From: JAWXBM01 sp034440115
GTDB lineage: Bacteria; Pseudomonadota; Gammaproteobacteria; Xanthomonadales; SZUA-36
DNA length: 24,719 nt
Direction: 5' to 3'
Assembly (NCBI GenBank): GCA_034440115.1
Contig: JAWXBM010000088.1
Coordinates: 1-24,719, forward strand
Shown here: positions 1-7,929 of the stretch, in pieces
Layout of the letters: every line of letters starts with the position of its first letter
Numbering within the stretch: position 1 is the first letter of the stretch
Position numbers and translations under genes: made by a program
Notes under the pieces: generated by a model
Database searches by the model: none
Told to the model about the DNA's origin: nothing
What the model saw: only the letters and a program-made list of their open reading frames with translations

Positions 1-600
1 GAGCTTGTTAGCTGAATGTCGGGCTCCACCAGCAACGGGGTTGTTTGACTGAAAGAACACGTCCGGAAAAACTACCTGCTTACTGATCCCGAGAAGGGAG
101 CGGTAAGTTTTCTATTGCCCCAAGCGTGAGCATTGGGCTAAAACGCATATGAATCTGCTTACAATTCAGTCTTGGCCAGGCTTGGCTGCTCAAACAGGCT
201 CAAATTACGCGGTAGTCTGGCTAAAAACCTGATACGAATAGCCGTTCAGTACTTTCAGCTACCTGGCAATACAGCGTTTAAACTACTTATACGCAGATCG
301 CTGGTTATTGCCACCTGGATCATTTCAGATAATTGGCCCAATTTCGTCGAGTTTCAGGGCGAAGAACTGGGCGCGGAAGCAATTTGCCAAGGCTACGACA
401 TGATCCTGCACGTGTTGGGGCCTTACATTAAAGTCGACTTTGGCGCGCTCACAGAGACCTCTCACCAGACGATCAGAACCATGGTGGCGCGTCTGCAGGA
501 TGAGCGTCAGGCTCATTCTGGTTGATGGCGTCTCATCGTGAAGTTTCAGTTTTGAGTTATAGCCAGAAATTGTGAGTTCACACCCTGACCGTTCAACAGG
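1..600. other. No supported gene; window edge and possible remnant DNA
   Basis: No frame here encodes a recognisable protein. A short plus-strand frame ending with TGA at 50-52 could be the tail of a gene entering from the left, which would suit the terminator at 79-116. A 117-codon plus-strand frame (172-525) starts only with TTG, has no visible ribosome site and matches no family I know. Its second half is acidic and protein-like, so a decayed gene is possible. A 27-codon ATG frame (149-232) overlaps its beginning in another phase. A 10-bp hairpin with one G.T wobble lies at 496-520 (arms 496-505 and 511-520), with no T tract. The minus-strand amidohydrolase gene ends at 601. Confidence 0.4.
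79..116 (+). terminator. Rho-independent terminator of an upstream plus-strand gene
   Basis: A 12-bp stem (79-90 with 96-107) has one T.G wobble and one mismatch and closes a 5-base GAGAA loop. It is followed directly by TTTTCTATT. The orientation of the T tract makes it a plus-strand terminator, presumably for a gene ending at or before about position 52. Confidence 0.6.
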
Positions 601-1947
601 TCAATGTGATGAAGTGTTCGCGAACTCGTTTCGAAATATTTTCCCGCTTTTCATGACAAAGGAAACCTCTTCGAGAGCACGAATATCCTCCAGCGGACTC
701 TCGCGGACTGCAATCAAGTCCATTGTCTTTCCCGGCTCCAGACTGCCAATTATTTGATCCAATCCCAATATCTTGGCAGCAATACCAGTAGCGGTGCCTA
801 TCGCTTCCACGTTGCTCAGTCCAATCTTTGTGAGCTCTGCAAACTCCCCGGCGTTGTCGCCATGTTCGATGACGCCCGTATCTGAGCCAAATACCAGCGT
901 CACTCCCTCACGGTAAGCTCGCTCAGCTGAGTAGGGCTTACTCTTGATTTCCAGTAAACGCCTTTTGATGGGGCTTGGAATCCAGTACATCGTGCCAGAA
1001 TCCAGTTCATTTGGTTCATCGCCTACTGCACTTTCGAAAGCGAACAGATGTGGTACAAAAGCTGCCCCTGTCTGGCGCAACAACTTCCAGCTTTCCTCGT
1101 CGGGCCAGGGCGCGGTATCAACGATATCTGCGCCCGCCCTTAAAGCAGCATTAATACCCGCAGCAGTGTGCCCATCAGCAATCACCAGCTTGCCCATGGA
1201 GTGGGCCGTTGTGGTAATCGCTTCGAATTCCTCTGCGGTAAAAGTCTGTTGGGTTATGAATTCATCATTGAGACTGCCGCTGTTGTAGACGTTGATGATA
1301 TCGGCGCCACGGGCGATTTGATCTAAAACCACTCTGCGACAGTGGTCTGCGCCATCACATTCACCCTGGGGCGGAATGGCCTGTTCCACTGCAGCTAAAT
1401 AGTGTCCGGTTCGGGAAGCACCCGTAGGCGAAATTGGGCTGCCGGCTGCGATGATTCTCGGCCCCATGACCTTGCCGGCGGCCACCGCGTCTCTCAGCGC
1501 ATAGATTGCCATTTCATGATCGAGTCTACCGGTACCCAAGTCCACCACCGTGGTGAATCCTGCCGCCAGGTTTTTCCAACCCAAAGTCAATGCGGTGAAA
1601 GCGAGGTCCGCCGGGTTCTCGGTTACCGCACGTAGCGCACCACCTGGATCCACCGGGGAAGTCAGGTGAACATGAAAGTCGATCAACCCAGGCAGCACAA
1701 ATGCCGATTTTAGATCGACGACCAAGGTGGTTTCAGCGCTCCAACCCAAGTCTTCGGGCATAAAATAACCGTCTTCTATGCTGATCAGTGTGCCATTTTC
1801 AGCCACCAGGCTGACCGCCTTGCGCGTGGCCTTTTCTGTATCAAACAGCACTTCGCCCGCGTGGATCACCACACGGTTTGTCTCTGCCTCTGCGGTCACA
1901 GCTAAAAAAAGGCAGAGACAAACCGCTACAAAATTACGCATTCTCAT
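601..1947 (-). CDS. Exported amidohydrolase with altered metal site (paralogue of the 4229-5584 product)
   Basis: This 448-residue protein belongs to the amidohydrolase superfamily (Xaa-Pro dipeptidase / imidazolonepropionase-like group). A signal peptide covers residues 1 to about 21, so it probably acts in the periplasm. The beta1 motif HVH (92, 94) follows LPGLID, and the beta8 Asp is D356 in FGSD. The normally carbamylated Lys is N219 (GADIINVYNSG), the beta5 His is D258 (VIADG), and the beta6 His of the usual EHG is T278 (VDTA). H260 is next to the beta5 position. The paralogue at 4229-5584 has the same three changes, so they are probably selected and not decay. A C-x5-C pair (197, 203) is shared with the paralogue. 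The gene is last in a five-gene minus-strand operon, 7 bp after the receptor. ATG codons at 1947 and 1941 are both possible starts and the ribosome site is weak. The substrate is unknown, and it may be a mononuclear or non-hydrolytic variant. Confidence 0.88.
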   Translation of the reverse strand: MRMRNFVAVCLCLFLAVTAEAETNRVVIHAGEVLFDTEKATRKAVSLVAENGTLISIEDGYFMPEDLGWSAETTLVVDLKSAFVLPGLIDFHVHLTSPVDPGGALRAVTENPADLAFTALTLGWKNLAAGFTTVVDLGTGRLDHEMAIYALRDAVAAGKVMGPRIIAAGSPISPTGASRTGHYLAAVEQAIPPQGECDGADHCRRVVLDQIARGADIINVYNSGSLNDEFITQQTFTAEEFEAITTTAHSMGKLVIADGHTAAGINAALRAGADIVDTAPWPDEESWKLLRQTGAAFVPHLFAFESAVGDEPNELDSGTMYWIPSPIKRRLLEIKSKPYSAERAYREGVTLVFGSDTGVIEHGDNAGEFAELTKIGLSNVEAIGTATGIAAKILGLDQIIGSLEPGKTMDLIAVRESPLEDIRALEEVSFVMKSGKIFRNEFANTSSH

Positions 1948-1954
1948 ACTTTGA

Positions 1955-4171
1955 TCAGAAATTGCGTCTCACGCTGAAACCCAGAGTCCTTGGTCTGTTG
2001 GTGAAAATAGACAAGGGCACAGCAAAGTTTTCCACGATAGTGAGGTCCGCTCGCTCATCGAAAGCGTTGTCCAGAAAGAGCGCCATAACCCAATTATCTA
2101 CCTCCATTCCCCACCTCAGGTCAAGAATGCTGTAAGCAGCCTGTTGATTATTGAACAGGCCGTTGTTATTAAACTGGGTTTGTGAGGACCCGGTATAGGA
2201 ATAATCTCCACGCAGGAAGTGATCCCAGGAAGCCCAATTGAAGTCGTATTGCAGTGAAACACTGCCGGTGAAATCAGGCACATATGGAATCGGATCGCCG
2301 TCTCTGCCCACAGGAGTCTCAACCTCGAGAATGGGCTGATCTTCGGTGAGACGGGCATCCTGATAGCCCAAGCCGACGCCCAGTTGCAATTGCGGTGTCA
2401 GTTGGGCAAAAAGTTCAACTTCGATGCCATCAACGCTTGCGGTTCCGGCGTTACCAATAAAGTTGAAGCCCTGTACCGGTTCCTGCTCCTGGGTTTGAAT
2501 GTTGTCCCAGTCAATCCGGTACAAAGAGGCGTTCAAAATGACCCGGCCGTCTGCCAGAGTTGACTTGACACCCAACTCATAGTTTTTGAGCGTATCGGGC
2601 TCAAACTCTTCTGGGATGATGATCAGGTTACCGAAACCTGTGGAGTTGGTGCCTCCCTGGCGAAAACCTTCCGAATACAATCCATACATATTGACGTCAT
2701 CATTAAATGCATAGGAAAGACTCGCTTTCATGGTGACATCATTGCCGCCTGCTGATCGGTCCGGATCAGGTGTTGGGGCTTCACCCGGATCAAATCCACC
2801 AAAAGGCAGGGTCTCAACAGATGTCGAATCCTGCTGATAGTCAAAATACCGAAGACCCAGCAAGCCCTGGAGTTTATCTGTGAAATCCCAGGTTACCTCA
2901 CCAAAAAATGCATACTGATTGATATCGAAGCTGGAAGTACGTCCAAAAATATCTGCCACTGTGCCGTTGGGAATACCGTCTTCATTAGTGCTGATCACAT
3001 TGCTTTCAAAATCACGTTTTGAAGTCTGATAAAAGCCGCCAATTACATATTCGAAACGACCGCCGAGATCAGACGAGAAACGCAATTCATTGGTCCAGAT
3101 TTCACGTTCATCAGGCTGGTCGGTTACTGCCAGCGCAAAAGGCAAAGGCACACCAAAAAAGATCAGCAGGGGGGTGGAGTCGAAACGGAAAAACACATCT
3201 CTGTTCAGCAGTGCCGTGCTGGCGTGAATGTTGCCCGAATCCAACTCGTAGTCCATCGACAATTGGAAAATATCCATGTCATCTTTGTAGACATCCAGGG
3301 TGTATTCGTCAGTCTGGAGATCGCCTATCGAAGGAAAGTAACGCTGTTTGCCACTCAGGTCAGTGTTTTGCACCAGATAAGAAGCATCAAAAGTTAATTT
3401 ATCATTGGGTGTCCAACGCGCGGCAATTCTGCCGCCAGCAGTTTCTTCCTGATTGATGTCTTTCAGGTTCAGGCGAACGTTATCAACAAACCCGGCTTCG
3501 TCTTCGTACCAACCCACCGCCCTTATGGCAAATGTGTCGGACGTCGCGATATTGGCAAAGCCGTTGAACTTGTAGCTTTCGCCGCCCTTTTCCGTTGATG
3601 CACCCTCGACAGCCAAAGAACCGTAGGAATCAGTCGCATCAGGCTTGTTTGTGATTATCCTTATGGTTCCGCTCATGGAGCCTTCGCCATACAGGGTGCC
3701 TTGTGGTCCGCGGAGAACTTCAATGCGTTCCATGTCATACAGGCGCACATCTGCATTACGTCCACCACCATCATCTTCCGGGTTGAATCCTGTAATCACC
3801 GCATCATCAAAGTAAACCCCGACAGTAGCGGGTCCAACAGAGCGAATACCACGAATAATGATCCGCTTCTCACCCGGCCCTTGATCCTCTGCACTCAAAC
3901 CAGGCACCAGCCTGGCCCAGTCGGCAAAGTCCTCAACACCCTTGTCCAGCATTTCGCGTGCTCCAATCGCCCGAATGCTCAGTGGGATGTCTTGGATCGA
4001 AATGGCGCCACGCTTGGTTGCAGTCACTATCACCTCTTCCAACAATCCTGAAGCAGCTTTTTTCGACCCATCTTCCTGAGCGTGAAGAGGGGTTGTGGCT
4101 GCAGCGAGGAGCAGCAACAATCCTGCACTTACCACTGCAAACTTTTTCGAAATGCGATACTCCCAACTCAT
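1955..4171 (-). CDS. TonB-dependent outer-membrane receptor
   Basis: This 738-residue protein would import a scarce solute across the outer membrane using TonB energy. A signal peptide ends near residue 31 (LHAQ). A TonB-box-like EEVIVTATKR follows, then a plug domain with VGVYFDD and the IEVLRGPQGTLYG motif, and a long beta-rich barrel ending in an aromatic residue (VRRNF). The sequence resembles the general proteobacterial receptors sometimes annotated as siderophore or carbohydrate receptors, so the ligand cannot be read from it. The ATG start has a strong AAGGAG site 7 bases upstream. It lies between two paralogous unusual amidohydrolases (57 bp after one, 7 bp before the other), which suggests that its ligand or a derivative is their substrate. 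No N-terminal signalling domain for a FecR partner is visible. Confidence 0.93.
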   Translation of the reverse strand: MSWEYRISKKFAVVSAGLLLLLAAATTPLHAQEDGSKKAASGLLEEVIVTATKRGAISIQDIPLSIRAIGAREMLDKGVEDFADWARLVPGLSAEDQGPGEKRIIIRGIRSVGPATVGVYFDDAVITGFNPEDDGGGRNADVRLYDMERIEVLRGPQGTLYGEGSMSGTIRIITNKPDATDSYGSLAVEGASTEKGGESYKFNGFANIATSDTFAIRAVGWYEDEAGFVDNVRLNLKDINQEETAGGRIAARWTPNDKLTFDASYLVQNTDLSGKQRYFPSIGDLQTDEYTLDVYKDDMDIFQLSMDYELDSGNIHASTALLNRDVFFRFDSTPLLIFFGVPLPFALAVTDQPDEREIWTNELRFSSDLGGRFEYVIGGFYQTSKRDFESNVISTNEDGIPNGTVADIFGRTSSFDINQYAFFGEVTWDFTDKLQGLLGLRYFDYQQDSTSVETLPFGGFDPGEAPTPDPDRSAGGNDVTMKASLSYAFNDDVNMYGLYSEGFRQGGTNSTGFGNLIIIPEEFEPDTLKNYELGVKSTLADGRVILNASLYRIDWDNIQTQEQEPVQGFNFIGNAGTASVDGIEVELFAQLTPQLQLGVGLGYQDARLTEDQPILEVETPVGRDGDPIPYVPDFTGSVSLQYDFNWASWDHFLRGDYSYTGSSQTQFNNNGLFNNQQAAYSILDLRWGMEVDNWVMALFLDNAFDERADLTIVENFAVPLSIFTNRPRTLGFSVRRNF

Positions 4172-4228
4172 GACCAGCTCCTTAAATAATGTTGCGCCGC
4201 TGACAAGAGGTCAGCATCCCTAAATAAA

Positions 4229-5584
4229 CTATGGGCTCAAATAAACTGTGCCGCCCTTCATAACCCAACGAACCTGCTCCAATTCCTGCACATTGATCAG
4301 CGGATCATTTGCGACAGCGATCATGTCGGCCAATTTACCGACTTCGATACTCCCTAGATCAGCATTTCGTCGTAAAACTTTCGCGGCCGCAGAAGTTGCT
4401 GTGATAACGGCTTCCTCGGCAGACAAGCCCGCGCGTACCAGTTCAGCAAATTCACGCGCGTTCTCGCCATGCGGAAACACGCCCGGGTCTGATCCAAAAG
4501 CGAAACGGACACCGGCCTTTTTTGCTGCGATTGCAGATGGGGCTTCCTGCTTTAACTCATACAGAAATTCCAGAATCGGCTGCGGCAACCATCCCATGGA
4601 GCCCGATTGAAGTGTGTCCGGGCTATCCCCTACCGCTGCCTGTACCGCATATAAATGCGGTACGAAATAGGCGTTGTACTCTTTCAACAAGCGCCAGGTC
4701 TCGGCATCCGGATAAGTGGCGGTGTCAATGGCGTCAAAACCCGCTCGCAAAGCAGCATTGATGCCCGACGCGTCTCCTGGCGTGTTACCGCCATCGGCAA
4801 TAACGGATCTGCCCAAGGCATGAGCTGTGTCCGCAATGGCCTTGAGTTCTGCCTCAGTGAAAGTGATCGGCACCGAAGGAATGGAAAGCAGGCTGCCGGT
4901 GTTGTAGACATTAATCACATCCGCACCACGCTTGACCTGCTCTCTGACGACCCGGCGGCAGTCGTCCACACCAACACAAACGTTTTGCGGCCCTACAACT
5001 GCATCAACTGCTGAATTAAAGCGCATGGCTCTGGACTGACCAGGAATCGACAGCGGACTACCAACGGCAAACAAGCGCGGACCCGCAATCAGGCCTTCAT
5101 CAATCGCTGTACGCAGTGCAAAAACGGCATCCTCATGACTGCGGCGACCGGTACCCATGTCCAGAACGGAAGTGAAACCCGCATGCAGCAAGCGCTCGGC
5201 ATGAACTGCGCCAATCAGTGCTAGATCTGCCGGGCCATCAGTAACATCATCCAATTCGCCACCGGGCTCGGGCGCTGAAGTCAGGTGTACGTGGAGGTCG
5301 ATCAAACCGGGCAGCAAAAATAACGACTTGAGGTCAATCAGCTTTGCACCTTCCGCTTCCAAATAGCCGCTGCGAATCTCTGCGATTCGGCCGTTTCGAA
5401 TGTAGATACTCTGTTCTTTGAGTGGTGCTTCGCCCGGCACTGCCAAAACCTGGCCTGCATGCACGATGGTAAGTGGGAGCTTTTGTGCTGGGGAATTGGA
5501 TTCAATTGACTGGTCACTATTGCCGTTGGCTGTCGCCATCAGCAACATCAGCAGAAATACGCTTGCCGGTTGAATAATTCTCAA
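4229..5584 (-). CDS. Exported amidohydrolase with altered metal site
   Basis: This 451-residue amidohydrolase-superfamily protein has a signal peptide (about residues 1-21) and is probably periplasmic. HVH (98, 100) and the beta8 Asp D366 (FGSD) are present. The usual carbamylated Lys is N225 (GADVINVYNTG), the beta5 His is D264 (VIADGG), and the beta6 His is T288 (IDTA). These substitutions match those in the 601-1947 product, and the two proteins share long stretches by eye (FGSD.GV..HG.NA.EFAEL; PADLA; GPR). A C-x5-C pair (203, 209) is also common to both. The start is TTG, supported by GAGG 8 bases upstream and by the signal peptide beginning there. The gene follows the canonical amidohydrolase by 27 bp and precedes the receptor by 57 bp in the same operon. 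The two paralogues could act together or on related substrates, which is inference. Confidence 0.87.
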   Translation of the reverse strand: MRIIQPASVFLLMLLMATANGNSDQSIESNSPAQKLPLTIVHAGQVLAVPGEAPLKEQSIYIRNGRIAEIRSGYLEAEGAKLIDLKSLFLLPGLIDLHVHLTSAPEPGGELDDVTDGPADLALIGAVHAERLLHAGFTSVLDMGTGRRSHEDAVFALRTAIDEGLIAGPRLFAVGSPLSIPGQSRAMRFNSAVDAVVGPQNVCVGVDDCRRVVREQVKRGADVINVYNTGSLLSIPSVPITFTEAELKAIADTAHALGRSVIADGGNTPGDASGINAALRAGFDAIDTATYPDAETWRLLKEYNAYFVPHLYAVQAAVGDSPDTLQSGSMGWLPQPILEFLYELKQEAPSAIAAKKAGVRFAFGSDPGVFPHGENAREFAELVRAGLSAEEAVITATSAAAKVLRRNADLGSIEVGKLADMIAVANDPLINVQELEQVRWVMKGGTVYLSP

Positions 5585-5611
5585 ATTGGTTACCTCAGTT
5601 CGAGCAAACAG

Positions 5612-6976
5612 TTATCGATTCACCGGCAAATCCAACTTGTCCCGCTCGATGATTTGACCTGCTTTTATCACGATGTTGATCTGTTTGGCGCCATTGATGT
5701 CGGCGGTGGGATCTGCGTCCAGCAATACGATGTCTGCCAGTTTGCCTTCCTCGATTGAGCCTAATTGGTCGGCCACACCCAGATAAAGCGCAGCATTGAG
5801 TGTTGCAATCTTGATGATATCCATTGGCTGAATTCCGGCGGCCGCCAGCAGTTCCATTTCACGATGTACTGCCGGGCCCGACGACTGGTCTGTACCCAGG
5901 GCCACCACGCCACCCGCCTCATGAATTTTACGGATATTCTCCTGTGCCACAGGGGTCATCAACTTCATCCACCAGGTCCATGTTTCGCCCTGCCATTTGG
6001 CAGTTCCTGCGGTTTGCAAATCTTCGATCTCATCGGCGTCCAGCACTGCCTGGTAAAGCGCCTCATCCAGGAATTCAGGATGCTCCGCCAGTCGGCTGTA
6101 GTTTTCACCGATGGTCAGGGTGGTGGCCATGGGAATCTTTTTGGCTGCCATCAACGGCGCGAAACTGTCACTGATCGGCCCCTGAATGACCGGATGGGCC
6201 AGCGCATCTACGCCGGCAAAGATGGCTTCACGCGCTCTCAGTTCGCTGGAAGCATGCACCGTGGAACGAATACCCTGGTTGTTGTAGTACTCAATCATGG
6301 TCTGCAGCAAATCCACCGGCAGGAGCGTGATCATGGGTCGCGCGCCCCAACCTCTCTCTTCCAGGGTGAATTTCACCATATCGGGCTTGCGCGCAATATG
6401 CTCATCAATGACAGGTATGGCATCAGGCCAGGCATCGACCAGGTAGGCCCCGGGCCCCGAGCCATGGCTGCCGGGATAGGTGACGATTCCCCCGGTGGTA
6501 TAAACCCGCGGCAGAACAGTCTCACCGCTTCTTTCCATATCACGCAGGCCAAAAATGTAATCCGGCAGATTGCCTGCATCAAAAATCGCCGTAACACCGG
6601 AGTACAAATAGCCTTGCAGCGCCTGTATGCCTTCTGCAAAGTCCTGGGAACCCGCGGTCAGCCCGTCTTTGGTGACATTAACCCCGCCGCGCAGATGAAT
6701 ATGCACATCCATCAAGCCCGGGATCAGGAACTTGCCGGTACCATCAATGACCTGCGTGCCTTTGGGTGCCTGCAAGGCTTGACGCGAGATCCGACTGATT
6801 CGGTCACCTTCGACCAGAACGGATGCACCCGGTACCACCGGCCTGCCCGTGCCATCAATCAGAGTAACGTTGCTGATCAACAGGTCAGCCTGCACAGACA
6901 AGCTGAACAACCCCAAGAAAGTTGCACTTGATAAGTGCTTCAAAACTCTGCCAACCAGTTGATCAGGCTTTTGCAT
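5612..6976 (-). CDS. Exported amidohydrolase, canonical metal site
   Basis: This 454-residue amidohydrolase-superfamily enzyme has a cleavable signal peptide ending near residue 30 (SVQA), so it is probably periplasmic. The full binuclear ligand set can be read: HIH (92, 94), Lys202 (MVKFTLE), His241 (TVHAS), His261 (LAHPV) and Asp363 (LGTDQ). It should hydrolyse a C-N bond, such as a cyclic amide, an N-acyl group or an Xaa-Pro dipeptide, but the substrate is not evident. The ATG start is preceded by GAGGAG about 12 bases away, inside the end of the cyclase gene. With only 6 bp between the two genes, translation is probably coupled. It contrasts with the next two amidohydrolases in the operon, which lack three of these residues. 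Confidence 0.9.
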   Translation of the reverse strand: MQKPDQLVGRVLKHLSSATFLGLFSLSVQADLLISNVTLIDGTGRPVVPGASVLVEGDRISRISRQALQAPKGTQVIDGTGKFLIPGLMDVHIHLRGGVNVTKDGLTAGSQDFAEGIQALQGYLYSGVTAIFDAGNLPDYIFGLRDMERSGETVLPRVYTTGGIVTYPGSHGSGPGAYLVDAWPDAIPVIDEHIARKPDMVKFTLEERGWGARPMITLLPVDLLQTMIEYYNNQGIRSTVHASSELRAREAIFAGVDALAHPVIQGPISDSFAPLMAAKKIPMATTLTIGENYSRLAEHPEFLDEALYQAVLDADEIEDLQTAGTAKWQGETWTWWMKLMTPVAQENIRKIHEAGGVVALGTDQSSGPAVHREMELLAAAGIQPMDIIKIATLNAALYLGVADQLGSIEEGKLADIVLLDADPTADINGAKQINIVIKAGQIIERDKLDLPVNR

Positions 6977-6982
6977 GTGGGC

Positions 6983-7765
6983 TTATGACTCCTCAACCAA
7001 GGCCAAAACGCGCAAGGGGCTGCCTGAGCCCCGCTTGATTTTCAGCGGCGGTGAAATGATCACCGCGCCTTTTGGTGGCAGTTGATCCAGGTTGGTCAGA
7101 CTGGCCAGGCCAAAGCGATTGGCACCGTGCATGCCACCATGGCAAGGAAATGGTGGATCAAAGGCGTAAGCCTGGCCGGCATCGGTGCCTACCGTTTCGG
7201 TGCCAAAGCCCAGCACATCGCGCTCATTGGCCAGGAACTGAACCACAGCGCCGTCAGGACCGGGTGTGTGTGCGCCGGTTTCATCAATATTCAGATAATG
7301 GTCATTTTCAGTGCGCTTTGACCAACCCGTGCGCAGCAAAAACCAGCTACCGGCTTCAATTCTTCCGTGCTGCTTTTCCCAGGCCAGCACATGATCCACG
7401 GTGAGCAGGAAATCCGGGTTCTTCGCCACTTCCGCCACCACGTCGACGACGCAGGCAGGTGCGATAAAGCGGTCTACGGAAATGGTGTCGGTCGCATTTT
7501 TCTCATAATCCTTGCCACTAACCCAGTGAATCGGCGCATCGAAATGTGTGCCGGTGTGCTCACTGCACTTGAAGTTGTTCCAGTACCAGGCGGGGCCGCG
7601 ATCATCATAGTTGGAAATTTCTTCCATGCTGAAAGGCCAGTGCAAATTCCACTGCGGCGGCAGTTGCAGCACGGGCGTGTCGTTATGCAGGGTAGTGGTG
7701 AGGTCAACAACCTTGATTTTTCGGGAAGCAATTTCTGCGACGAGACTGTGCAGTGTACCGGGCAT
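6983..7765 (-). CDS. Cyclase-family metal-dependent hydrolase (kynurenine formamidase / isatin hydrolase-like)
   Basis: This 260-residue protein is of the cyclase family (PF04199 type), whose members hydrolyse formamides and cyclic amides such as N-formylkynurenine and isatin using Mn or Zn. The signature H-x-G-T-H-x-D-x-P-x-H is visible at residues 70-80 (H70, H74, D76, H80). No signal peptide is seen, so it is cytoplasmic. The ATG at 7765 was chosen because AGGAG lies 9 bases upstream; a longer frame to 7810 adds 15 residues with no good ribosome site. It is the first gene of the minus-strand operon and diverges from the M24 peptidase gene. No tryptophan 2,3-dioxygenase or other kynurenine gene is nearby, so a role in opening a cyclic amide or imide is as likely as formamidase activity. 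Confidence 0.87.
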   Translation of the reverse strand: MPGTLHSLVAEIASRKIKVVDLTTTLHNDTPVLQLPPQWNLHWPFSMEEISNYDDRGPAWYWNNFKCSEHTGTHFDAPIHWVSGKDYEKNATDTISVDRFIAPACVVDVVAEVAKNPDFLLTVDHVLAWEKQHGRIEAGSWFLLRTGWSKRTENDHYLNIDETGAHTPGPDGAVVQFLANERDVLGFGTETVGTDAGQAYAFDPPFPCHGGMHGANRFGLASLTNLDQLPPKGAVIISPPLKIKRGSGSPLRVLALVEES

Positions 7766-7929
7766 GATGTCGTTCTCCTGTTCGAATGGCCTTGCGGTGA
7801 GGGCTATCACTCTATCCGATAATGTTATATATATGAAATAGTTTTTGGGGTGGCGGCCCCAAAACTGCTTTTACCCTGAGCAGAATTCAGCAGAGCCGAT
7901 TGCCCCAATCCACGCCAAGGCAGATTTCC
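7766..7929. promoter_or_regulatory. Divergent promoter region between operon A and the M24 gene, with hairpin
   Basis: This 164-bp interval must carry the outward promoters of both flanking genes. It holds an AT-rich alternating stretch (TTATATATATGAA, about 7826-7838) suited to a -10 region on either strand. Immediately beside it is an inverted repeat TTTTGGGG / CCCCAAAA (7843-7850 and 7857-7864) with a 6-base loop. No T tract follows, so a regulator site or leader structure is more likely than a terminator. I cannot assign exact -35/-10 elements or the regulator. Confidence 0.45.

Noticed and set aside
586..603. TGACC/GGTCA inverted repeat at the end of operon A
   Set aside because: 5-bp stem, 8-base loop, no T tract; too weak for a terminator call.
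5765..6931. 388-codon open frame on the plus strand, opposite the canonical amidohydrolase
   Set aside because: It is entirely antisense to a protein with a signal peptide and a full catalytic motif set; its translation is rich in His, Gln, Arg and Gly with no domain, as expected of a shadow frame in GC-rich DNA.
6983..7765. Kynurenine pathway operon (cyclase plus kynurenine-formamidase-like hydrolase at 10403-11386)
   Set aside because: The two genes are in different operons, and no tryptophan dioxygenase, kynureninase or kynurenine monooxygenase is present.
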